DNA from: Lactifluus volemus
Lineage: Eukaryota > Basidiomycota > Agaricomycetes > Russulales > Russulaceae
DNA: 64,000 nucleotides
NCBI GenBank assembly: GCA_022376515.1
Contig: WTXI01000026.1
Coordinates: forward strand, 62,001-126,000
Direction of reading: 5' to 3'
This document shows, piece by piece, positions 56,367 through 64,000 of the stretch (position 1 is its first letter; the number at the start of each line of letters is the position of its first letter). The position numbers were made by a program, and so were the translations under genes. The notes below the pieces were generated by a model. The model had not been told where the DNA came from, did not search any database, and worked only from the letters and a program-made list of their open reading frames with translations.

Positions 56367-57345
56367 ATGACGCAAACATGCACCGTCCGATTGAATTTTG
56401 AATTGAGACTTCCTTCCGATTCCACTGGTGGTGGAGCATCCGAACACAACGGGGCAGAGGATGAAGGAGAAATAACGAACGCGCCCTCCTCGGAGGGAGG
56501 GGCCGAAGCCACAAAGCTCATCATTCGCGTCAACGGCCCCTGGGAATGGACCTGATGAAGCGCAGTCCACCTGCTCCCCACATCACATACCTGTCAGAGA
56601 TAACGCACCTTTACCACCACACCAAAGTGGTCCACCTTCCTTTCGTTGGTAGTCGTGGCAGCTCCCAGGCTGGCAGTCAGCTTAAGAGCCATCGTTCACA
56701 CAGCAACTTCGGCAGAAATCGTGATTATGGGAACCTAGACCGCGGTAATTGTCGTGACGGTTCTTTCATTGGCGGTAGTCACCGTCAGGACACCAGTGGC
56801 CGGAGGCCGTGGACAAGGCCACAAATTATTCTCACTTTTCGCGTGACGGAGGACATGACAGTGGCAGCGAGACCTTTGGTTCCCGCAACGGTTCTATAGC
56901 ATCTTCAGGCTTTCTCGGCAGCTCATCATGCAACGGAAAGAAGGATGAAAACCGGAGGAACTTCACCGACTTCAAGATTGTTGGGCTCGAGATTCAGGAT
57001 CTTTCCTGGACTTGGGGAGTGATCCCAGCATCGAAGTCTCACATCAAAGCTGAACCTCTAACTGTAGCGCCTCCTTCCTCCCCATCGATTGGCTCTGAAG
57101 ACGCAGTTAGTAAAGCTACCTCCCAACCAGCCAAAAAGAAACCCACGGATTACCCTACGTCATCAATCAACTCACGGAAGGATCCAGTGGTGAGGGGGAG
57201 TCCGCATCTGATATGGCAAGTCTCCCGACAGCCTCCGAAAACCATGCAGATCCCCCAGAGACAATTGAAATGCCCGCACCAACGGTCATTCCTCCTCCAC
57301 CTCGCAAATGGAAATCTACTTCCATTCACCAGTGACCCCGGATGA
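56367..57345 (+). pseudogene. Remnant of an unrecognised gene in the KDZ element
   Basis: Frames on the + strand follow each other with shifts: 56367-56555 (TCTVRLNFELRLP), then 56809-57345 with an ordered-looking stretch FTDFKIVGLEIQDLSWTWGV and a serine/proline-rich tail. Splicing could join them, but stops lie between. The stretch looks like conserved protein; I cannot assign it. Confidence 0.35.
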
Positions 57346-58200
57346 CTCTCGTCCTATCCCCACTGGCACGTCTTTCTCTATAATTGAATTGGAGGAAACT
57401 GGCTCCCGCAAGGGCAAATGAAAGAAATTGGAAGACAATGATGGGGATATAGAACAGGGGCATACGGCCCCTCCTCCACCTGGCGGGTCCCGTCCCGAAC
57501 TGTCAATGAGTGACAATAGATTCGAGCGTGCGAGTGCAGCCCCGAGTATCGGAAGACAATGGGGACGAACACCAATTGCCTGGCAATGACCCTATCAGCA
57601 AAGATGGGAGTGGTTACATTAGTGAGTATGGCGGGACTGAATTTTCCCTTTGCGATTGTTGGAGTTTGTGTAGGCGTTGGCAGCGGCACACTGGGATAGC
57701 CCGAATGCGCCGAGCCCTGTGAGCACAGGCATCTCAGCGGCGTCTGTGTATCGCCATATCACTCGCCATATCACTGACTTCGGTTACGTTGTAAAGGCAG
57801 TCTCAAAGATGGTGTCGCTACCCAGGTTGATGACAGCGAGGGTGTCCGTGATGTGGTGGATGAGACCTGGATGGACAGGCACTGGATAATGTTCACGGGG
57901 CATCCCCTGCAACTTCGTTTGCCACTACACAAGCGGCGGATGTTCCCGAGGCTCAGGACCCGCCAGTGGGCTAGGTGGTGGCAACAATGGGATTAGAGGG
58001 TGTGGGCCAGGGGTGGGGCACAAGCCAGGGAACTAGGCAGGGAGCAACGTCAGGAGATGAGAATGAGATCAGTCATCAGGATGACACAGAGAGCGGTTCA
58101 CCCAAAACGGGCAGTTGGGGCAACGAAAAGCTGCTATCTATGATGTCATCGGCTAGGAACGCGTTCACGAACTTCCATATTTGACTCCATTTCAACACGG
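57346..58200. other. Region with no confident gene
   Basis: Short frames in several registers may be further decay of the 56.4-57.3 kb gene. Nothing is recognisable before the right terminal repeat. Confidence 0.4.
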
Positions 58201-59124
58201 AAGTGACTAGCAAAACAGTGATAGGGGGCAGCGACCAACAGCTGTGGCGGCACGAGGCAGCGGGCCAGGTGGCTACAACAACAATGGGCGGGCTAGGCGG
58301 CGGCATATGGTGGCGGCAGGAAGAGGTGGTGAGCAGCGGGCTGGGCGGCGGGCTGGATGCAACAACAACAAAACAAGCATGTGGGCTAGGCAGCGGGGAG
58401 AGGATGGGATGGCGGGCGGTGTGGCGGCGAGCAGCAGCAGGAAGGGGCAGGCCAGGCGGCGGCGGCGACAGTGGAAGCGAGGAGAGCAACTGGGCTCCAC
58501 GGCCATGGACGGGCCTGTGGGAGGAAGCGGGCTAGGTGGCGGCATATGGTGGCGGCCCGCGAAAGAGACAGTGAGCAGCGGGCTGGGCGGCGGCTAGGTG
58601 CAGCCACAACATGTGGGCTAGGCGGCGGGGAGTGGACCAAGGTGGAAGGGGTGGCGGGCTGTGCGGCGGCGAGCAGCAGCAGGAAGGGGTGGGCCAGGCG
58701 ACGGGGAGCAACTGGGCTCTACGGCCATGGGAGAGGCAATGAGCCAAAAGTGGATGTATAACAGGGCTGGACGGCGGATCGTCGAATTTGAGGGTTCTTC
58801 TATTTCAGGAGGGATGGGCGGGCTAGAAGGCTGGGTGAGTGCACGGGGGACACGGCGGGAGGGGGGCGCACATGAAAGCCTAGTTTGGAAGGCGCAGTGG
58901 CGGACAATGCGCCCAAAACCACATCCATTTGGGAGAGGTAGGCGGGCTAGGAGGCTGGGGAGGAGATCTACTAGAACAGTTAGGTAAGCATTCTTTACTG
59001 GGAAGTTGAATTTGGGCCAGCCCAACAGGCCGGCCCAACAGGCAGTGAAAAAGGCGACTTGGCCCGGTACACCCCCTCCCCCCATCTTGGGCTAACTCGA
59101 TAAGAACTCTTGTGTATACAGGTG
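58201..59124 (-). repeat. Right terminal inverted repeat
   Basis: This is the complement of the left repeat, ending ...TGTGTATACAGGTG. It holds about two of the GC-rich 240-bp units (around 58735 and 58510), against about four on the left, and is therefore shorter. Confidence 0.75.
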
Positions 59125-59131
59125 ACCGAAG
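59125..59131. repeat. Target-site duplication ACCGAAG, right
   Basis: This is the second copy of the 7 bp found at 32352-32358. The NLR spacer sequence continues from here (GGGTGGCGCC). Confidence 0.85.
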
Positions 59132-60312
59132 GGTGGCGCCAGTCTGGAGATGGCTAAACGGTGGTCACGTGTATGTTGACTTCACGTCGGCGTGTTGTGA
59201 TGACCAGTATTTAGTTGAGGACCATCTAGAGACTGATCGCAGTTCTTCTCCGATCCTTCACCCAACATCCATCCCGTCGTACGTCGCACGACCGCATATA
59301 CTTGCGTATACATCCGTTTCTTCTTTTGTCCCATGCTCTGATGCGGGTACATTCTATGTACAGAGAAAATATCTCAGATCACACGATGATTCTCCACACA
59401 ACTCCCTCAAGCACCTGGCGTCGATAAATATTGCCAAGTTTTTCAAGGTGATTCCTGGCTCCGAGGAAGGTCACAGAGGGGGAGATTGTGAATTCTGAGG
59501 ACTGCAGGGAAAGAGATGTAATCCTTATCTGAGCGTGATAATAGATATACGTACCAGTAACCTTGAGCGGGAGCGAGCTTAGTTCCGTTTTTTTTTCGTT
59601 GGCCCAAGCACAGCTGTTGCGGAATTCGGCAGCATATCTGTGTGTTTGTAGCCTTAAAAGATATTGATATACAGGAAAGAAAGCCTGGAGAAGAGAAGCT
59701 AAGATCGTCGGAGGTTGGGTTCACAATAAGGCACCTCCTCAATCGGGAACATATTACTGAACACGTACAATGGCGCCCTTCAAATTCCTGGACCACTTTC
59801 TTGATGCACTCTCTTTTAGTTGAGAGACACGAGTTCAAGGAGCGTATTTTCAAGGTGATGAAGAACTTGAGGCGTATCATAACATCATGGTCACTTTGCG
59901 AGATCACCACTTGAAGCTGGACAGGTAGGCCATCGAAGACAGAAAAAGTGGGAAGCCGGTGGGGAACGGGACGAGGTCTCTGGTTCAATTGAGGTGAGAG
60001 ATGGTGACACGGATCGAGAGGGGACTGCGGACGTACCAGAAATGTTAGCAGGTCTGTGAGGGGGGATGGCTGTGAATGTGGCGTTTGGGTTCATGCGATA
60101 CCGGACATCGGTCACATGACTTGTTGAACATCGCTCGGCTATTGCCATTTTGTTACAGTTCATATAAACTGTAAACACGCGGAATAATCGTGATGATCAT
60201 CGGGTTCGACCACATTACATCTGGCGCCGTCCAGGTATTATAAATGAGCGTTAATGAGCCTGGGGGGCGAATTTTATTATTTAAGGTATGAAAATGTACC
60301 GTATTATGTGTC
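59125..60312 (+). repeat. Spacer module R, copy e (continuation of the spacer after gene 4)
   Basis: This matches 3206-4396 with the longest open frames of the five copies: 59112-59498 (AKFFKVIPGSEEG) and, after a possible splice at a tttgtag acceptor near 59651, QERKPGEEKLRSSEV...SWTTFLMHSLLVERHEFKER running to TGA 59914. The other copies stop earlier at TTC TAG. Copy e stops at the poly-T of the LINE. Confidence 0.5.
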
Positions 60313-60507
60313 TTTTTTTTTTTTTTTTTTTGAATTGGGGTTTATAGTCCCCGCGTATATTGCGACAAGACTAAGTTACTCTGTACAAGGTACTATCCAA
60401 TCGGAGACGCAAGTAAGGAAACAAGGTAAATGGGAAGGGGAGAAAGAAGGAGTATAATAAGAGAGAGGAGGCTATAGAGAAGGGAGCGCGGCCAAGGCCG
60501 GAATCAT

Positions 60508-61046
60508 TCAAGGGGGGTCAGGGCGGGGTGGGAGGGGCCGGAGGCCTTGTTGTGAGAGGAGTAGGAATTGAGCGAGACATCGGCCACCGGCTTCAGTAGA
60601 GAAGAGGTACTGTGAGGAGAATCCCTCGATAGTGGAGGCGCGATGGTCTGAGTGGAGGCGGCAGTCAAAAAGGATGTGGTTGATGGAGTAGCGGTGGATG
60701 GGGGCCGGTGTGGGTGGGCCTGAATGAAGTGGTGAGAGTGTGGGTGTGAAGGGGATGTCGTTGCAGGGGCAGAAGGTGTTGTCCCCTGCTAGTGGCCGGA
60801 ACTGGTCGCTGTAGTCTGCGAAGAAGGCGTGTTGGCTGAGGATTTGTAGTCCGGACGTAAAGAGATGTCTGTTTTTGTGGGAGAGTAGTCCCCGCACAAA
60901 TGGTGGAGGTTGGTTCGACGGGGTGTTAGGGCACGTGCGCCAGGCTTTGTGGCCTGGCGTGCGAGGGAGTTCTCCCGAGGCGAGTTCTTTCCCCCATAAG
61001 TCGAAAGTGAAATTAGAGGGGGGAACTGGGGGTTGTGTGTGAACTT
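60508..61046 (-). pseudogene. LINE ORF2 C-terminal remnant
   Basis: The frame reads FDLWGKELASGELPRTPGHK, then SHKNRHLFTSGLQILSQHAF, FRPLAGDNTFCPCN and HILFDCRLHSDHR, ending at 60508. The C-x-C ... H ... C arrangement resembles the zinc-binding region at the end of fungal LINE ORF2 proteins. Endonuclease and RT, normally about 1000 residues before this, are absent. Confidence 0.6.
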
Positions 61047-61119
61047 TTCTCTGTTGAGACGGATTCAGGGGACCGCCCTATATACCGTGTTGTAACTATA
61101 CAGTGTCCGCTGTGTAAAG

Positions 61120-62427
61120 CTACTCATGCAGTTTGTCCAATAACCCTCTCCTTGTCCTGCGTTTCGTCTCGGTGTTGAGTCGCGATGAGCGGCGGTCGGA
61201 GGTCATCTCGTATGGCTGGTCGGAGGCTAGCACTCTGCCTAACATGCGATTGGGGACGTGCGTTGCCGCACTTTGCCAGGGGCCAGGAGTAGTCGTTGTC
61301 GGTGTCGGTTCTTGAGGCTTCGATGTCGAGCTTGACTTCTTCTTCTTTTTCGATGGATGTTGGTCTTGCGTCTTCTTAGCCTGAGATTGAGCGGTGGTCA
61401 TGGTGCTGACTGGGGGGTTGGGGGGAGCGTCTCGAGTCTTGGGGGCCGGCTTGTTCGGTTTTGGGGCAGCTCGGGACTTGCCTTTGCCGCTCGCCTCCCC
61501 ACTCTCATCACTATCCTCCTTGGAGAAAGGGCATCGGTGTCGCTTGGCGGCCCTGCACGTCGCAAACTCTCGCTTGCAGAACTTGCATGACCGTTGTGGT
61601 TTGCCATTGGCTGCCTCAGCGGTGGCTTTCTGGCGCTCCTGCCTCGATGCGCGATTCCTTTTCCGTGCAAGTCGCCTCTTCTCCTTCAGGGCCAGAGATG
61701 CCACTCTCTGTCCCTTGGAGAGATCGAAAAAGGCTTGGGGGCCCTCTCCATTAAGAAGCTCTAAGATGTATCCAAACATCACCTTTTTCACCTTGTTGAG
61801 GGGGCGAGGTACAAGCGCAACAGCGCACTTGACCAGGTGAGCGTGGAACTGGGGAGCGAACTCAACCCAAAAAACTTTTCCATCTTCGGCCTTTTGGGCC
61901 GAAATGACGTTAGCCACGAGGTGGTCCCGTGATAAGAACCAGCGGCGATGGAATATATTGTGGATGTCGAACACGGAAAGTTCGTCAGCCGCAGAAAGAG
62001 CCCGTCGGGTTAGGGGTTTGCCCTTTGCCCTAGGGGTCGTGCCCGCCTGCCCTTTGCCCGGGGAGTCACCAGAGGGCTCAGGGTGTGGAGTGTTGGGCTG
62101 TGAAACGGGGGTCCCAGTGCAAAACGGTGTAAAAGGCGACTGGGAATTTGATGTGCCAGCCTCGTCAAGCGAGCTCGGGGGCTCGGTGGGGGCTACAGAG
62201 GGAGTAGGAGGGGGGTCAACGGCTTGGGGAGCGAAGGCGGCTCTAAGGGCTGCCTCAACCACGTCCGAACCATCGCCTAAGCGATGTCCTCGCTGGACGT
62301 CGTCTGGGATTGCGCAGACAACCTCCACGGCCACGTTTATTGCTTCGCCTGCACCTGGGACGCCTAGAATGCGGTCGTCCTTGGCTTTGTTGAAGGACTG
62401 AAAGTCGAGAATGGGGGGATAAGACAT
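61120..62427 (-). CDS. LINE ORF1, main frame with C2HC finger
   Basis: The 435-codon frame starts MSYPPILDFQSFNKAKDD, has acidic and proline-rich stretches, and a central conserved-looking block (HRRWFLSRDHLVANVISAQK, FWVEFAPQFHAHLVK). A Cys/His finger follows (CKFCKREF...HRC at about 61531-61588) and then a lysine/threonine-rich basic tail. ORF1 proteins bind the LINE RNA (family knowledge). The true N-terminus may lie in the other frame upstream (see next entry). Confidence 0.55.
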   Translation of the reverse strand: MSYPPILDFQSFNKAKDDRILGVPGAGEAINVAVEVVCAIPDDVQRGHRLGDGSDVVEAALRAAFAPQAVDPPPTPSVAPTEPPSSLDEAGTSNSQSPFTPFCTGTPVSQPNTPHPEPSGDSPGKGQAGTTPRAKGKPLTRRALSAADELSVFDIHNIFHRRWFLSRDHLVANVISAQKAEDGKVFWVEFAPQFHAHLVKCAVALVPRPLNKVKKVMFGYILELLNGEGPQAFFDLSKGQRVASLALKEKRRLARKRNRASRQERQKATAEAANGKPQRSCKFCKREFATCRAAKRHRCPFSKEDSDESGEASGKGKSRAAPKPNKPAPKTRDAPPNPPVSTMTTAQSQAKKTQDQHPSKKKKKSSSTSKPQEPTPTTTTPGPWQSAATHVPNRMLGRVLASDQPYEMTSDRRSSRLNTETKRRTRRGLLDKLHE

Positions 62428-62897
62428 CGAGAAAATTTCGATGATGGTGGTAAGAAGTCAAGAAGGCTTGGGGAACTGGGGGTTCAACCACCAAGGTAGG
62501 TTGCAATTCCCTAAGGAGGCGATCTAGTTCCTCCGACCCAGGGACACAGGCCCAAGACTCCTTGAAGAGCCGTAGCTCAACGGCACGCGCTGGGGAAGGG
62601 TCTAAGAAAGAGGAGAGAGAGGAAGTAAAGTAGGAAGCAAAAGAAAGAAAAGGGGACTTAGATGAAGTGTTCATAAGATAAGGTAGTACCAACTTGTTCG
62701 GTAAGAGAAAATAGAGGAAGCCCCCCGAAGGGAGCGAGAGGAAAAAATTGAGACCCTGCGAAAGGGCCTTGAGGAGTGACCATCTCCGGTCCGTGTCCAC
62801 CGACACTCCTGACTGTAACAACCTCTCCCCACTGTATAGTAAGAAGGCATGTGCGTAAGAGTCAGGGATGGGGATGGGGAGGGATCTAATGTAAAGG

Positions 62898-62902
62898 CAG
62901 TG
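62898..62902. repeat. Solo-LTR target duplication CAGTG, left
   Basis: CAGTG lies before the solo LTR and is repeated at 63840-63844 after it. Confidence 0.9.
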
Positions 62903-63839
62903 TGTTACGGTTATGCGGGCTGCCCAGCCCATTCCTTGCTATTTTTTCCGTCTATTTTTCGACTTGTGTTATGACCTAGGATCCCTTTCCTTGGCCAGCC
63001 CCCTCTGTGCGACTTCTAGGGGCTGTGCATCGCCGTTTTGGATGTGTATTTGACTCAGGGATCATGACTCAAATCTTGAGTCAGCGTTCTTGACTCAGAT
63101 CTTGAGTCAGACGCACTGAGTCAGTTCTTGAGTCATCAGAACTGACTCAGGTCCTTAGTCAATAGTCTTGACTTCGCTACTGTACTGTGACCTTTGTAGG
63201 ATAGTTGGCTGGCCCTCTGTACGCATAAATAGGGCCCTGTAGACGAGCTAAAGCCCCAGCTTCAGCTTCGTCTAGAATCGCAGTTCATTGTCTCCTGCTC
63301 ACACTCGCATCGCATCTTCCTCCTCTACTTGTTCATCCCCTCTTCGTACCTTGATCTAGGTACCTCGCGCCACGATCAGACATCTGTGAACTTGTTCCAT
63401 TTCCTCTGGAACTAGCTCCCAGACGCCTGAACCCTAATACAAACGCGCTGAGAGAAGTAGTTCCCACTTCTCACACCGCGTCTGCCCTCGAACCTTAGTT
63501 CAACCTCCCACGAGTGTCCTTGGAAGGCAAGCATCCCTTGCGCTCCAATTACACTCGCGCCCGTGTTGCGGTTGAACCTACACATCATCATTTATCTATC
63601 TGCCACCATCTATCCCTTTTGGGAACGGTAACTCCGACCATCGCGTGCGCCGGCCCGCTAGTCCGTCTCGTGCGATACAGACACCCAGAGTTCGCACAGT
63701 CAAGTCTACTCCCTGTGGGACCTTGCCTGTGTGTGCTAGAATCGACTATTTGGTGTTGCTAGTCTTGTCCGACTCGCCACAGCAAATAGCCAACCAGAAC
63801 GACGCTCACTTCGAGCCACGGTCCCTGCGAACCGTGACA
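62903..63839 (+). repeat. Solo LTR of the gypsy family
   Basis: This 937-bp LTR starts TGTTACGG and ends CCGTGACA, with the same bZIP array, CATAAATAG box and AGCTTCAGCTT. It carries scattered substitutions relative to the two LTRs at 42734 and 50270, mainly at 62930-63040 and 63320-63610, so it comes from an older or different copy. Intact flanking duplications indicate LTR-LTR recombination of a full element. Confidence 0.9.
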
Positions 63840-64000
63840 CAGTGGGCAAGGGGAGGGGGTTTAGCGATGAGGGAACGAGTGAGAGAGTGCACCTCCTTAG
63901 GGGAGGAAGCATAGGAAGTGAAGCCCTGGTGTGACCAGGTGGACGAGTATGGTGGGGAAGGGTACGAGAAAGGAAAGATCAGGGGGGTTCTGGATTTGAC

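Larger units (their letters stand above)
32359..59124 (-). mobile_element. Giant KDZ-superfamily DNA transposon (26,766 bp)
   Basis: The left end reads CACCTGTATACACAAGAG and the right end is its exact complement. The inverted match continues inward for several hundred bases without visible mismatch and then through GC-rich tandem repeats. ACCGAAG is duplicated on both sides, and the related empty site is at about 3208. The interior contains a complete KDZ transposase gene on the minus strand, three or more unrecognised genes, two smaller CATCAG elements and a full gypsy retrotransposon. Removing those three nested insertions leaves about 14.3 kb. KDZ elements are common in Agaricomycetes and can be large and carry other genes (family knowledge). 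The strand given is that of the transposase. Confidence 0.85.
60313..64000 (-). mobile_element. Internally deleted LINE (Tad-like), running off the right edge
   Basis: A run of 19 T (60313-60331) is the poly-A tail of a minus-strand element. From it leftward in the element come a short 3' remnant of ORF2 and then ORF1 directly, with endonuclease and RT missing. A solo LTR is inserted in ORF1. The empty site is visible in R copy a near 4396, where ATTATGTGTC continues without a poly-T run. The 5' end lies beyond the window. Confidence 0.75.
62255..64000 (-). pseudogene. LINE ORF1, 5' part, split by the solo LTR
   Basis: Reading 64000-63840, skipping the LTR and one duplication, and continuing at 62897 gives one uninterrupted frame down to 62255. 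It includes DTDRRWSLLKALSQGLNFFL and FKESWACVPGSEELDRLLRE. It overlaps the ORF1 main frame by 173 nt in a different register. A one-base gain (or two-base loss) in 62255-62427 would connect the two. Confidence 0.5.

Noticed and set aside
33000..59000. A TET/JBP dioxygenase, often linked to KDZ elements
   Set aside because: No HxD...H motif or related domain could be found in the cargo genes.
61394..62401. Plus-strand frames opposite LINE ORF1
   Set aside because: Antisense shadows; the minus frame has the finger motif and fits the element layout.
42473..62932. Similarity between minus-strand proteins starting at 42763 and 62932 (RAARITVTH)
   Set aside because: The shared residues are the complement of the LTR start, not homologous genes.

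Overview
The window reads as a filamentous basidiomycete (Agaricomycete-type) genome. Evidence: short GT-AG introns of about 50-85 nt, NACHT-WD40 genes with an N-terminal C2-like domain, a KDZ-superfamily transposase, a chromovirus-type Ty3/gypsy element and a Tad-like LINE. No rRNA, complete tRNA, CRISPR or bacterial-type operon was seen. The species cannot be named from the sequence.

Positions 1-32358 are a head-to-tail array of four NLR-like units on the + strand. Gene 1 is cut by the left edge (2-2179); genes 2, 3 and 4 are at 7968-13626, 17822-23452 and 25694-31344. A complete unit is laid out as C2-like exons, helical exons, NACHT ATPase, 14 WD40 repeats (two seven-bladed propellers' worth) and a conserved C-terminal domain of about 90 residues. 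Every copy carries at least one frameshift or stop. Gene 2 is the best preserved: its C2 and NACHT parts are open through nine introns, and the damage lies only in the last WD repeats and tail. The spacers are built from shared repeat modules: a 3' flank with a conserved minus-strand mini-ORF, a module called R here (five copies), and a 5' flank.

Positions 32359-59124 are one very large DNA transposon, 26,766 bp, inserted in the spacer after gene 4. It has long GC-rich terminal inverted repeats starting CACCTGTATACA, a 7-bp target duplication (ACCGAAG), and a paralogous empty site in the spacer after gene 1. It encodes a multi-exon KDZ transposase (52336-55839, minus) and carries at least three unrecognised host-like genes. 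Three younger elements are nested inside it. Two are related non-coding elements with CATCAG termini and CTTAA-rich ends, at 35647-37916 and 40471-42194. The third is an almost pristine gypsy chromovirus at 42734-51203 with 5-bp duplications GTGTG.

The gypsy element has two striking regulatory features. A run of eight perfect TGA[C/G]TCA (Gcn4/AP-1 type) sites with strictly alternating 7/5-nt spacers lies in U3. An 11-nt match between the presumed transcript 5' end and the sequence just after the 5' LTR predicts Tf1-like self-priming.

Positions 59125-60312 resume the interrupted NLR spacer. From 60313 to the right edge lies a minus-strand LINE that has lost most of ORF2 and whose ORF1 is split by a solo LTR (62903-63839, duplication CAGTG) of the same gypsy family. 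The layered order is NLR duplication, then KDZ and LINE insertion, then the CATCAG elements and gypsy copies.
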